Source: Gammaproteobacteria bacterium (GTDB lineage: Bacteria > Pseudomonadota > Gammaproteobacteria > Steroidobacterales > Foliamicaceae). Taken from it: a stretch of DNA of 64,000 bases. Location: positions 120,196 to 184,195 of the forward strand of contig JAPOWV010000023.1 of assembly GCA_026707445.1 (NCBI GenBank), given 5' to 3'. Within the stretch, counting starts at the first letter, position 1; the number at the start of each line of letters is the position of its first letter. The notes beneath the pieces are model-generated. The model was given only the letters and a program-made list of their open reading frames with translations, was not told where the DNA came from and did not search any database. Below are positions 26,550 through 35,892 of the stretch, in pieces. Position numbers and translations under genes: made by a program.

Positions 26550-29366
26550 CTACGACACCTTTCGGTCACTCTCAAGCACCTGCTCGACGATCGCATACTG
26601 CTGGAGCCTGTGCAGATGGATGGAACCCGGCGCCGGCGAAGCTGCTCCGGCGCGGCCCATGTAACTCAATCGCTGGCCCTCCAGCAGCCAACGCTCCAGG
26701 CGCGCGCGCACCCGGTACCAGGCGCCCTGGTTCTTCGGTTCCTCCTGTGCCCACACGATGTCCTCCACTTCAGCGTAGCGCTTGAAGAGTTTCTCGCAGA
26801 GATCGTGCGGAAACGGGTAGAGCTGCTCGATGCGAACGATGGCCACGTCCCTGACGTCGCCTTCGCGCCGCGCCTCCAGCAGGTCGAAGTACAGCTTGCC
26901 GCTGCACAGCACCAGCCTACGCACGTCATCGAGTTCGTCCACTTCGTCGATGATCCGCTCGAATCGGCCCTCGCTCAGCGCCGCCAGCGGGGTAAACGAC
27001 AGCTTGTTGCGCAGCAGGCTCTTGGGCGTGAGTGCCACCAGCGGCACGCGCGCGCGGTTGCGCATCTGCCGCCTGAGCAAATGGAACATCTGGCCCGGCG
27101 TGGACGGCACGCAAACCCGCATGTTGCCCTGCGCGCAAAGCTGCAGGAACCGTTCCAGGCGGGCCGAGGAATGCTCCGGCCCCGCCCCTTCCTGGCCGTG
27201 CGGCAGAAACAGGGTCAGCCCCGACATCCGCCCCCACTTGGTGTCGCCCGAGGCGATGAACTGGTCGATCACGACCTGGGCGCCATTGCAAAAGTCGCCG
27301 AACTGCCCCTCCCAGATCGTCAGGCAGTCCGGATCGGTGGTCGAGTAGCCGTACTCGAAGCCCATCACGGCCTCCTCGCTGAGCAGCGAATCGGTGATCG
27401 TGAAGGCGCCCCGCATCGGCGCCACGTCGTCGAGCGGCGAGTAGGCGCGCCCGCTGTGCTGGTCGATCAGGCTGGCGTGGCGGTGAAAGAACGTCCCGCG
27501 GCGGCTGTCCTGCCCGGTCAGGCGCACACGATAGCCTTCCCGCAGCAGACTGCCGTAGGCCATCAGCTCGGCGAAACCCCAGTCCAGGTTGATTTCGCCG
27601 CGCGCCATCTGCAGCCGGTCCGCCACGACCTTGATCACCCGCGGGTGCAGATTGACCCCCTCGGGCACCGTGCCGAGCCGCTCGCCCAGGTCCGCGACCT
27701 GCTCCGGCAGGATGGCCGTATTCACTTGCACATCGGCATCCGCCTGCCGGTAGCTGTCCCAATCGACAGTAAACTCGTTGCCGACCATGCCCATGGCCGC
27801 CTCCGGCAGCGGGTCGCCCGCGTCCAGACGCCTGCGGTATTCGGCCTTGTCCGCCTTTACCTGCGCCTTCGTGACCGCGCCATCCTCGCAAAGACGGTTG
27901 GCGTACATCTGAAGGGTGGTTGGATGGCTGCGGATCCGGTCGTACATGAGCGGCTGCGTCGCCGCCGGTTCATCGGCCTCGTTGTGTCCGTGACGGCGAT
28001 AGCAGACGAGATCCACGAACACGTCCTTGTGGAACGCCTGCCGGTATTCGAGCGCCAGGCGGGCCGCAAACACGCAGGCCTCCGGCGAGTCCCCGTTCAC
28101 ATGGATTACCGGCGCCTCGATCATCTTGGCGACGTCGCTGCAATAGGGCGTGGAGCGCGCGTCCTGCGGGTCGCTGGTGGTGAAGCCGATCTGGTTGTTG
28201 ACGATCAGGTGCACGGTCCCGCCGGTGGCGAAGGAGCGCGCCTGGGAAAGCTGCAGCGTTTCCGTCACCACGCCCTGGCCGGCCACCGCGGCGTCGCCGT
28301 GGATCAGCACCGGAAGGATCTCGTCGCCCTCGCTGTCGCGCCGCCGGTCCATGCGGGCACGCACGGACCCCAGAACGACCGGGTTGACGATCTCCAGGTG
28401 CGATGGATTGAAAGCCAGCACCACGTGCACCAGACCCCCCGGCGTGGTGACGTCCGACGAAAAGCCCATGTGGTACTTGACGTCGCCGTACTTGCCCGTC
28501 AGCGGCCCGGACTCGCCGGCAAATTCCGCGTACAGCTCCTGCGGGGCCTTGCCCAGCACGTTCACGAGCACGTTGATGCGCCCGCGGTGAGCCATGCCGA
28601 TCACGATTTCCTGCAGGCCCTTGGCCCCGGCCTGCTGAATCAGGTCGTAAAGCATCGGAATGAGGCTGTCGCCTCCCTCCAGCGAAAAGCGCTTCTGCCC
28701 CACGTAGCGGGTATGCAGATAACGCTCGAGACCCTCGGCGGCGATCAGTTCGCGCAGGATCCCGCGCTTGACCGCATCCGGCGGACGTCCCGCCAGTTTC
28801 GCCGCTTCCACCCGGTCCCGAAGCCACAACCGCTCGCGCGCACGCGACACATGCGCCATCTCCACGCCGATGTCGCCGCAGTAAATCTGCTCGAGTTGGT
28901 CGATGATTGTTCGCAGCGGCAACGGGCGGCTTTCTGCGCCGCCGAACCGACCGGTATCGAACACGGTGTCCAGATCCGCCTCGCTCAGCCCCGCGTACTC
29001 CAGCTTGGGCGCCTGGCTGCGCAGGTTGGGATTCAGTTGCAGCGGATCCACGCGCGCAGCGCGGTAGCCCCGCAGCCGATACAACTGGATGAGCCGCACG
29101 ACCGCACCCTGACGCGAGGCGCCGGCGCGCACTGCGGGCGCTGCCCTGCCGTTGCTTCCGGGCCTCGCTTCACGACCGTTCGGCAGACGGGTCGGCAACG
29201 GCCGGCCGGCTTCGATGCTCTCAAACAGTTCGCGCCAGTGCGGCGCCACGTCCTCGGGATTGCTGCGCCAGGCGGAATAGAGTTCGAACACATAAGGCGC
29301 ATTACTCGCAAAAAGCGGAGATTCCCGATACGCCCGTTCAATCGCGCCCGTCATGCCACATGGCAT
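26550..29366 (-). CDS. sucA: 2-oxoglutarate dehydrogenase E1 component
   Basis: 938 residues, a full-length thiamine-dependent E1. It shows the N-terminal E2-binding region (FASNAPYVFELYSAWRSNPE), MAHRGRINVLVNVLGK, GDVKYHMGFSSD and HINGDSPEA-type thiamine/Mg sites (here HVNGDSPEA), and the C-terminal transketolase-like half with LPHGQEGAGPEHSSARLERFLQ split around His residues. Decarboxylates 2-oxoglutarate in the TCA cycle. An alternative ATG lies 12 bp downstream (29354); neither has a clear ribosome-binding site. Confidence 0.97.
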   Translation of the reverse strand: MPCGMTGAIERAYRESPLFASNAPYVFELYSAWRSNPEDVAPHWRELFESIEAGRPLPTRLPNGREARPGSNGRAAPAVRAGASRQGAVVRLIQLYRLRGYRAARVDPLQLNPNLRSQAPKLEYAGLSEADLDTVFDTGRFGGAESRPLPLRTIIDQLEQIYCGDIGVEMAHVSRARERLWLRDRVEAAKLAGRPPDAVKRGILRELIAAEGLERYLHTRYVGQKRFSLEGGDSLIPMLYDLIQQAGAKGLQEIVIGMAHRGRINVLVNVLGKAPQELYAEFAGESGPLTGKYGDVKYHMGFSSDVTTPGGLVHVVLAFNPSHLEIVNPVVLGSVRARMDRRRDSEGDEILPVLIHGDAAVAGQGVVTETLQLSQARSFATGGTVHLIVNNQIGFTTSDPQDARSTPYCSDVAKMIEAPVIHVNGDSPEACVFAARLALEYRQAFHKDVFVDLVCYRRHGHNEADEPAATQPLMYDRIRSHPTTLQMYANRLCEDGAVTKAQVKADKAEYRRRLDAGDPLPEAAMGMVGNEFTVDWDSYRQADADVQVNTAILPEQVADLGERLGTVPEGVNLHPRVIKVVADRLQMARGEINLDWGFAELMAYGSLLREGYRVRLTGQDSRRGTFFHRHASLIDQHSGRAYSPLDDVAPMRGAFTITDSLLSEEAVMGFEYGYSTTDPDCLTIWEGQFGDFCNGAQVVIDQFIASGDTKWGRMSGLTLFLPHGQEGAGPEHSSARLERFLQLCAQGNMRVCVPSTPGQMFHLLRRQMRNRARVPLVALTPKSLLRNKLSFTPLAALSEGRFERIIDEVDELDDVRRLVLCSGKLYFDLLEARREGDVRDVAIVRIEQLYPFPHDLCEKLFKRYAEVEDIVWAQEEPKNQGAWYRVRARLERWLLEGQRLSYMGRAGAASPAPGSIHLHRLQQYAIVEQVLESDRKVS

Positions 29367-29408
29367 TTTATAGCGCCGGTAACTTCATTAGAGGACAATA
29401 CGCAGCCC

Positions 29409-30149
29409 ATGAGCAGGCTCGGGATCAGCATTGTGGCGCCGGCCCACGAGGAGGCGGAGAGCCTGCCCGAGCTGGTGCGAAGCGTGGGCAATGCCTTCCT
29501 CGCCTTCGATGCCTGGGAAATGATCGTCGTGGACGACGGTAGCCGGGACAACACCGCCGGGGTGCTGGCCGGCCTGCAAAGCGAGCATTCAAGGCTTAGG
29601 GTGGTCCGGCACTTGAACAACAGGGGGCAGAGCGCCGCCATTTGCACGGGCGCGGATGCCGCTCGATATGACTGGCTCGGCTTTCTCGACGCCGACGGGC
29701 AGAACGATCCCGCCGACCTGGCGAAGCTGTATTCCGAAATGCTCGAGGCGGGCGACACGGCGCCTGGCATGATCATGGGCCACCGGCGAAAGCGCAAGGA
29801 CGGGTGGTTGACGCGGTTGTCGTCGCGCATTGCCAATTCGGTGCGCGCGGGTTTGCTGCGCGATCGTACGCCGGACACCGGCTGCAGCCTGAAAATCCTG
29901 GCCCGCGACGACTTCCTGGCGCTGCCGCGGTTCGACCACATGCACCGTTTTCTGCCCGCACTGCTGCTGCGCCGGGGCCTGCAAACCGTTTCCCGTCCGG
30001 TGGCGCACTATCCGCGGCGCGCCGGGCGCTCAAAATACGGCCTGGGGAACCGGCTGTGGGTGGGAATCGCCGACCTGCTGGGCGTCTGGTGGCTCAGCCG
30101 GCGGCGCTTCCGGCCCGGAACATCCGAGGAGATAAGACACGATGACTGA
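29409..30149 (+). CDS. Family 2 glycosyltransferase (polyprenol-phosphate sugar transferase-like)
   Basis: 246 residues: GT-A fold opening ISIVAPAHEEAESLPELV, sugar-nucleotide motif VVDDGSRDNT, LGFLDADGQNDPADL (DxD), and a C-terminal YPRRAGRSKYGLGNR. No membrane segments follow the catalytic domain, unlike ArnC. Predicted to load a sugar on an undecaprenyl carrier for the membrane transferase encoded two genes downstream. Overlaps the next gene by 8 bp. Confidence 0.88.
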   Translation: MSRLGISIVAPAHEEAESLPELVRSVGNAFLAFDAWEMIVVDDGSRDNTAGVLAGLQSEHSRLRVVRHLNNRGQSAAICTGADAARYDWLGFLDADGQNDPADLAKLYSEMLEAGDTAPGMIMGHRRKRKDGWLTRLSSRIANSVRAGLLRDRTPDTGCSLKILARDDFLALPRFDHMHRFLPALLLRRGLQTVSRPVAHYPRRAGRSKYGLGNRLWVGIADLLGVWWLSRRRFRPGTSEEIRHDD

Positions 30150-30450
30150 ACTCATTGAGCAATGGCTGGCGCTGCCCACCACCGATTTGATCTGGCTGGC
30201 GGTCGGGTTCGGCGGGCAGGCCATATTCGCGTCACGGTTTCTGTACCAGTGGATCGCCAGCGAGCGCGCGGGCCGCAGCCATGTTCCCCGGGCCTTCTGG
30301 TACCTGAGCCTGGCCGGCGGCCTCACGCTGCTCAGCTACGCCATTCATCGCGGCGACCCCGTTTTCATCCTCGGCCAGACGACCGGCGCCATGATCTATG
30401 TCCGCAACCTGGTTCTGCTGCACCGCGGCGGCCAGCTCGAGTCCACCTGA
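30142..30450 (+). CDS. Lipid A biosynthesis N-terminal (LAB-N) domain protein
   Basis: 102 residues with three membrane segments and the family's core: WLAVGFGGQAIFASRFLYQW, RAFWYLSLAGGLTLLSYAIH, FILGQTTGAMIYVRNL. Stand-alone LAB-N proteins sit beside GT2 and ArnT-like genes, as here, and probably help deliver lipid-linked sugars. Small inner-membrane protein. Confidence 0.9.
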   Translation: MTELIEQWLALPTTDLIWLAVGFGGQAIFASRFLYQWIASERAGRSHVPRAFWYLSLAGGLTLLSYAIHRGDPVFILGQTTGAMIYVRNLVLLHRGGQLEST

Positions 30451-30453
30451 CGT

Positions 30454-32136
30454 TTGCAAATCGGAAAGAACGAAATCTGGCTCGCGGCGGCAGCGCTGCT
30501 GACGATCGCCGCGGGCCTGGGGCTGCGCGATCCCTGGGCGCCGGACGAACCCCGCTACACGCTGATCGCCGCCGAAATGCTGCAGTCGGGGGACTGGTCG
30601 GTGACCCGGCTGGGCGGCGTGATTTACGCGCAAAAACCGCCGGTGTATTTCTGGCTGCTGGCCGCCGCCCAATGGCTGGCCGGTCTCCGGTTCGGGTTTC
30701 TGCTGCCGTCGCTCCTGGCGGGATTGGGCACCCTTGCGCTCGTCTGGGACCTGGCGCGGCGGCTATGGTCGCGCGAGACGGCGTGGTGGGCGGCCCTGGG
30801 GCTGCTCGCCTGCCTGCAGTTCACGATGCAGGCCCGCAGCGCGCAGATCGACGCCGTCCTGTGCCTGTTCACGACCTTGAGCCTGTACGGACTGCTCCGG
30901 CACCTCCTGCTGGGGCCGGACTGGCGCTGGTTCAACGTCGGCTGCCTTGCCGCGGGCGTGGGCGTGATGACCAAGGGCGTGGGCTTCCTGCCGCTGCTGG
31001 TGCTGTTGCCCTGGGCCGGGCTGCGCGGGGCCGGCTGGAGCCTGCCGCGGCTGGGTGGCGGCTCGCGCTGGCTCCTGGGACCGGCGTTGTTCTTCGCGCC
31101 GCTGGTTCTCTGGCTGGTCCCGCTGTTGCTCAGGGCCCAGGCCGATCCTGACATCGCCGGCTACCTGGACAACCTGCTTTTTCGCCAGACGATTACCCGC
31201 TATGCGGATCCCTGGCATCACTTCCAGCCCTTCTGGTACTTCTTCGTGGAAGTCATTCCATGGGCCTGGTTTCCACTGCTTCTCCTGTCGCCTTGGCTTG
31301 CCGTGCGCTGTGTGCGCCGCTGGCGCGACCGCGACGCTTCGGCGGTCCTGCTCGCGGGCTGGATCGCGCTGGTCGTGCTGTTCTTTTCCATCAGTTCCGC
31401 CAAGCGCGACGTTTACCTGCTGCCGACCGCGCCGGCGCTGGCGCTGCTCTCGGCGCCCCACCTCGCGGAACTGGCCGCACGGGTTTCCTGCCGGCGCGTC
31501 CTGCGGTCCGCGGCGCTGCTGCTGTCGTTGCTTATCGCGGCCGGTTCCGCCTGGCTGCTCTTCGTGGACCTGGAGCGGCTGTCCGAATTGTCGGCAAGAT
31601 ACGAGACCGGCGCCGGGCCTCTCTGGATGCTGTTTGTCGCGGCGCTGGTCGGCGCCTTTCTCGCGCTGGCCGTACCCACCAGGCGGGCCGCGGCAATGTT
31701 TGCGGCGTTCATGCTTCTCGGTTGGCATGTCTGGGGCTGGGCGCTGCAACCGCAGATCAACGACGCACGCTCCGGAGGACCCATCGCGGCCCGCGCGCTG
31801 AAGGCCATGTCCGACGATGCCCCGCTGGGGCTTGCGCACTGGCGCGCCCAGCAGATACTGCATCTCGACCGGCCGGTCGTACATTTCCAGGGCCGCGGCC
31901 TCACGGGACGGGAAGAAATGGAACAGGCCGCCGCATGGCTCGCGTCGGAGGCCGAGCGCCGCCTCCTGGTGCCGGCCGAACAGCGCCAACCGTGCTTTCA
32001 TGCGAGTGGCGGATTGCGCCTCGGGCACGCCCACCGCCGCTACTGGGTGCTCTTGTCCTCCGAAGATTTGAGCGGCGCCTGCACCGCAATGGCCGATCCT
32101 GCACACCGGGTCCGCCTTCCGGCGATGCGTCCCTAG
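30454..32136 (+). CDS. ArnT-like (GT83) membrane glycosyltransferase
   Basis: 560 residues with an apparent TTG start 3 bp after the LAB-N stop. It carries the GT83 periplasmic-loop motif DPWAPDEPRYTLIAAEM (catalytic acidic residue) and VIYAQKPPVYFWLL, then about ten hydrophobic segments and a soluble C-terminal domain. Transfers a sugar from undecaprenyl phosphate to lipid A or another envelope acceptor in the periplasm. The donor is unknown. It ends 18 bp from the convergent epimerase gene. Confidence 0.9.
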   Translation: MQIGKNEIWLAAAALLTIAAGLGLRDPWAPDEPRYTLIAAEMLQSGDWSVTRLGGVIYAQKPPVYFWLLAAAQWLAGLRFGFLLPSLLAGLGTLALVWDLARRLWSRETAWWAALGLLACLQFTMQARSAQIDAVLCLFTTLSLYGLLRHLLLGPDWRWFNVGCLAAGVGVMTKGVGFLPLLVLLPWAGLRGAGWSLPRLGGGSRWLLGPALFFAPLVLWLVPLLLRAQADPDIAGYLDNLLFRQTITRYADPWHHFQPFWYFFVEVIPWAWFPLLLLSPWLAVRCVRRWRDRDASAVLLAGWIALVVLFFSISSAKRDVYLLPTAPALALLSAPHLAELAARVSCRRVLRSAALLLSLLIAAGSAWLLFVDLERLSELSARYETGAGPLWMLFVAALVGAFLALAVPTRRAAAMFAAFMLLGWHVWGWALQPQINDARSGGPIAARALKAMSDDAPLGLAHWRAQQILHLDRPVVHFQGRGLTGREEMEQAAAWLASEAERRLLVPAEQRQPCFHASGGLRLGHAHRRYWVLLSSEDLSGACTAMADPAHRVRLPAMRP

Positions 32137-32154
32137 CAGGCCGAGCTGAAACGA

Positions 32155-33135
32155 CTAGGCCGAATACCCCCGGAACCAACGGACAAACTCCGCGAGACCG
32201 TCCACCAGATCAACTCGCGGCACGAACCCGAAATCCCGCCGCATGGCCGACATGTCCGGCAACGTGGCCCGCATTTCGCCGGGCGGTTCCGGCGCGAACT
32301 CGATTTCCGCTTCAACCTCCATTGTCCGGCCGAGGATGCGAATGAAATCCAGCAACTCCACGTCTTCGCCGGAACCCAGGTTGTAGAGCGCCGCCGGGGG
32401 CTTTCCGGCGGGCGCCCCGCCCTCGAGGATGGCCAGCGTTCCCCGCACCGCGTCGTCGATACAGGTGAAGGCGCGCCGTTGGCGGCCGTCACCGAAAACC
32501 CTTACGCGCTTGCCCGCCGCGAGTCTCTCCGCAAACTTCATCGCCGCCATGTCCGGTCGTCCCCAGGGGCCGTAAACGGTGAAGTAGCGAATTCCCGTGC
32601 TGGCCAGCCCGTGTATGCGGGCGTAGGAATAAGCTAACAGCTCGCCCGCGCGCTTGGTGGCCGCATAGACGCTCCTGGGGCGATCGGCGGCGTTTTCCTC
32701 GGAAAAAGGCGTCTTTTCCGTATCGCCATACACCGACGAGGACGAGGCGTAAAGCAGATGCTCCACATCGTGCCGCACACAGCACTCCAGCAACACGGTC
32801 AGCCCGGTAACGTTGCTCGATATGTATTGCTGCGGCGCTTCGATCGAATAGCGCACACCGGCCTGGGCGGCCAGGTGCACGACTTGCGTAAAGTCATGCG
32901 CCTCGAACAGCGCCTGCATACCGCTCTCGTCCGCCAGGTCCAGCTTGTGAAACGAAAACCCCTCATGCTCCCGCAAGCGGGCAAGCCGGGCATGCTTTAG
33001 CGCCGGATCGTAGTAGGCATTCAGGTTGTCCACGCCGACAACGTCGACGCCATTGGACAACAGCGTCCTGGCGACCGCGTGACCGATAAAACCGGCCGCG
33101 CCCGTAATCAGAATCGGCGTCTTGATTTCGTCCAG
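32155..33135 (-). CDS. NAD-dependent nucleotide-sugar epimerase (UDP-glucuronate 4-epimerase-like)
   Basis: About 326 residues. The Rossmann motif LITGAAGFIGHAVA lies upstream of every ATG, GTG or TTG in the frame, so the gene must begin near CTG at 33135, directly after the MFS stop codon, or at an ATC/ATT just after it. Other motifs: GVDNLNAYYDP, VVHLAAQAGVRYS, catalytic SSSSVYG and YAATKRAGELL (Tyr-x3-Lys), and YFTVYGPWGRPDMA. Converts UDP-glucuronate to UDP-galacturonate or a related pair for envelope polysaccharide. A TTG at 33060 would delete the NAD-binding loop and is rejected. Confidence 0.9.
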   Translation of the reverse strand: MDEIKTPILITGAAGFIGHAVARTLLSNGVDVVGVDNLNAYYDPALKHARLARLREHEGFSFHKLDLADESGMQALFEAHDFTQVVHLAAQAGVRYSIEAPQQYISSNVTGLTVLLECCVRHDVEHLLYASSSSVYGDTEKTPFSEENAADRPRSVYAATKRAGELLAYSYARIHGLASTGIRYFTVYGPWGRPDMAAMKFAERLAAGKRVRVFGDGRQRRAFTCIDDAVRGTLAILEGGAPAGKPPAALYNLGSGEDVELLDFIRILGRTMEVEAEIEFAPEPPGEMRATLPDMSAMRRDFGFVPRVDLVDGLAEFVRWFRGYSA

Positions 33136-34455
33136 CTACGTCGAGGCGCGGACTTCCTTCGCGGACATGCCCGGGGCGCGCACCAGCACGACGAGCGCGG
33201 CCACGACCACGAGGAAGTTGACGAAGCCCATCATCGCGAACGGCGCGCCCCTGCCGATCTTGTCGAACACGATCCCGCCCACGAAACTCGTGCACAGGAT
33301 CGAGAACGCGCCCACGAGCCCGAATACGCCCACCACCGCGCCCCGCCGCTCCTTCGGCGCTTCCTGGCCGAGCAGGGCCCCGCCGGACACCAGCGCGGCG
33401 ATCTCGCCAATGCCCACGGCAACGCTGGCCAGCAGGGCCGCTGTAACAAACGGGTCCTTCGCCAGGTACATGGAGAAATAGGCTACTCCCGCCACGCTGA
33501 AACCGAAGACCACGGTAACCACCCGATTCAGGCGGTCGGCAATGAACCCCATGATGGGCGACCAGAGCACGCTGGTGCCGAACACCAACGCGAACATGAT
33601 GCCCGCCCGCTGCATGCCTTCGGCGCTGGTCAGCCCCACGTCATTGCTGTGCTGCACAACCCAAAGCGGGAGGAATATGCCCACCGCCACGAGGTCGCCC
33701 CGGGAGGCGAAGGAGGTCATGAAGGCGAGGGCGATCCGGGGGTTTTTGGCGGCCTCGGAAAAGCCCTTGCCCACCTTGGTCCAAAGGGGCTCCTGCAGCT
33801 GATTCTGCGCAACCCTTCCCGAGCGCCACGACAACCGGATCATCAGCGCAACGAACAGCGCGAACCCGACCATCAGCCAGCAGGTGTAGATGCCCGCGTC
33901 GGCCGGGCTAATTCCCAGTTCGGTCAGGTAGCCGGGCAGATTGCCGATATTGCGGGACATTACCGCCATGCCGATGGCCGTCATGATGCTGCCGATTCCC
34001 AGAAGCAAACCGCGCGAACGGTTCGCCGGCAGGTCCTGCAGCGATGTGCCGTACATGACCGGGGCGATCGCGGCGCCGATGGCGAACACCGCCCGGTAGG
34101 CGAATATCTGGAATTCGTTCTGCGCCAGCGGGTAGATCAAAAGTCCCAGGGCCACAAAGCCCAGCCCGATGACCATGATCACGCGCCGGCCGAAGTTGTC
34201 CGACGCCGCGCCCACGATGCCCATCAGCAGCAGGACCACGATCTCCTGCATGGCGGCCAGTTGCCCGGTCAATTGCCCCTGGTTCTCGGTGATGCCGAAC
34301 ACTTCCGTCAGGAGGTAGGGCTGAATGAAGCCGATGAAGCCCAATAGCGGTATGACCGTAAGCCCGGCGAACATGACGCCGCCCGCGTTCAGCCAGCTGT
34401 AGCCGACCGTCAGGGTCAGCGGACCGATTCGCCGGGGTTCGCTCATCTCGTTCAT
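33136..34455 (-). CDS. Major facilitator superfamily transporter (tandem copy 2)
   Basis: 439 residues, 12 predicted helices, MFS motif A as GAASDNFGRRVIMVIG and a second-half counterpart MGFIADRLNRVV. Closely related to the next upstream transporter over its full length (shared LLTEVFGI/LLKEVFQI, SLQDLPANRSRGLLLG versus SMQDTPANRSRGQFIG, LGQEAPKERRGAVVGVFGL). Substrate unknown. The ATG at 34455 is 9 bp after the upstream stop; a second ATG lies at 34446. Confidence 0.9.
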   Translation of the reverse strand: MNEMSEPRRIGPLTLTVGYSWLNAGGVMFAGLTVIPLLGFIGFIQPYLLTEVFGITENQGQLTGQLAAMQEIVVLLLMGIVGAASDNFGRRVIMVIGLGFVALGLLIYPLAQNEFQIFAYRAVFAIGAAIAPVMYGTSLQDLPANRSRGLLLGIGSIMTAIGMAVMSRNIGNLPGYLTELGISPADAGIYTCWLMVGFALFVALMIRLSWRSGRVAQNQLQEPLWTKVGKGFSEAAKNPRIALAFMTSFASRGDLVAVGIFLPLWVVQHSNDVGLTSAEGMQRAGIMFALVFGTSVLWSPIMGFIADRLNRVVTVVFGFSVAGVAYFSMYLAKDPFVTAALLASVAVGIGEIAALVSGGALLGQEAPKERRGAVVGVFGLVGAFSILCTSFVGGIVFDKIGRGAPFAMMGFVNFLVVVAALVVLVRAPGMSAKEVRAST

Positions 34456-34464
34456 GTCACGCGA

Positions 34465-35778
34465 TCAGGTCGAAGTGCGCACTTCCCTTGCCGACATCCC
34501 CGGGGCCCGGATCAGCACGTACAGCGCCAACAGCGCCACGACGAAGTTCACTATGCCCATCATGACGAACGGCGCCACGCGGCTGATCTTGTCGAACAAG
34601 ATGCCTCCAAAATAGTTTGTGCAAAGGATGGAAAAAGCCCCGATAAGACCGAACACGCCGACCACGGCGCCACGTCTCGCCTTCGGCGCCTCCTGGCCCA
34701 ACAGAGCATTGCCCGTGATGATTACGGAGATCTCGCCTATGCCCACAAACACGCACGCGACCAGCGCGATATTGAGGTACGGGTCCGCTACAAGCGCCAT
34801 TCCGAGATATGCGGCGCCGGCAACCGCAAACCCGATACATACGGCGAGAACGCGGTTTACACGATCCACTATCCGGCCGATAAAGACGGCTACAAGAAGC
34901 CCGACACCGTTGATCGCCGCAATCATGATGCCGGCCCTTCTCGTGCCCTCGGCGGTGCTCAGACCTGCGTCCCAGCCGTCCTGAACCACCCAGAGCGACA
35001 GGAAGGTCAGGATCACGACCAAGTCGCCCCGGGAAGCGAACGAAGTCAGGTATGCGAGGGCGATTCGCGGATTTCGAACCGCACCGGAGAACCCCTGCCC
35101 CAGGTTTCGCCAGACAGGCTCGCGTGGTTCGCCTGCAGCGACGCGGCCGGCGCGCCAGGTCAGCCGAACCATCGTCGCGACGATGGCCGCAAAAGCGACC
35201 ATGCACCAACAGGTATAGATGCCGGCGTACTCGGGAGTGACGCCGCGCGCGACCAGGTACTCGGGCAGCCTCGCAATCGTAAGACCCATCACGATGACGC
35301 CCCCGCCCGTGGCAATGCTGCCGAACCCGATGAACTGGCCGCGGGAACGGTTCGCCGGCGTGTCCTGCATGGAAGTCCCGTACATGATGGGAGCCGTCGC
35401 GGCTCCCAGCGCATATACCGCCCGGTATCCGTAAATCTGCAGTTCGTTTTCGGCAAGCGGGTAGACCAGAAGACCGAGGCCCACCAGGCAAAGCCCCACG
35501 ACCATGATCAAGCGCCGGCCGAAATTGTCGGAAGCCGCCCCAACCACCCCCATCAGCGCGATCACGATCACTTCCTGCAGCACCCCCAGATTACCTGTCA
35601 TCCGCCCGTGAAAAGCGGGGTCAATCTGAAACACCTCCTTGAGAAGAGTCGGCATGATCAGACCCATGAAGGCCAGCAAGGGGATGATCGAAAACCCGCC
35701 CAGCAGCACGCCGACCGCGTTCAGCGGCTTGTAGCCTTCCGCAAGAGCCACCGGCCCGAATTTTCTCGTTTCGCTCAC
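34465..35778 (-). CDS. Major facilitator superfamily transporter (tandem copy 1)
   Basis: 437 residues, 12 predicted helices, motif A GAASDNFGRRLIMVVG. Tandem paralogue of the transporter immediately downstream. Its first base lies about 115 bp after the dioxygenase stop, across a palindromic repeat cluster, so it may be co-transcribed with that gene. The substrate is unknown; the neighbouring TauD-type enzyme suggests a small organic acid or sulfonate (inference). Confidence 0.9.
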   Translation of the reverse strand: MSETRKFGPVALAEGYKPLNAVGVLLGGFSIIPLLAFMGLIMPTLLKEVFQIDPAFHGRMTGNLGVLQEVIVIALMGVVGAASDNFGRRLIMVVGLCLVGLGLLVYPLAENELQIYGYRAVYALGAATAPIMYGTSMQDTPANRSRGQFIGFGSIATGGGVIVMGLTIARLPEYLVARGVTPEYAGIYTCWCMVAFAAIVATMVRLTWRAGRVAAGEPREPVWRNLGQGFSGAVRNPRIALAYLTSFASRGDLVVILTFLSLWVVQDGWDAGLSTAEGTRRAGIMIAAINGVGLLVAVFIGRIVDRVNRVLAVCIGFAVAGAAYLGMALVADPYLNIALVACVFVGIGEISVIITGNALLGQEAPKARRGAVVGVFGLIGAFSILCTNYFGGILFDKISRVAPFVMMGIVNFVVALLALYVLIRAPGMSAREVRTST

Positions 35779-35795
35779 GTCAACTCCCTGGGATA

Positions 35796-35854
35796 GAGGG
35801 CGTCCCGCCCTCCGCGAGGCCGGGACGGCCTCGTCCCCAGGTTAGAGGGCGAGA
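35796..35854. repeat. Three adjacent GAGGNCG palindromes
   Basis: GAGGGCG-TCC-CGCCCTC (35796-35812) and GAGGCCG-GGA-CGGCCTC (35816-35832) are perfect; a third, GAGGGCG-AGA-CGCGCTC (about 35835-35851), has one mismatch. Same family as at 6045 and 18657. The cluster lies between the dioxygenase and the MFS genes. Confidence 0.82.
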
Positions 35855-35892
35855 CGCGCTCGCTCCCGGGCCCACGCGGCCGCTGCCGGGAT

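Noticed and set aside
26610..29350. Very long open frame antisense to sucA
   Set aside because: It mirrors the sucA codons in high-GC DNA; its Arg/His-rich product has no recognisable domain. Only the part from 29409 (glycosyltransferase) is real.
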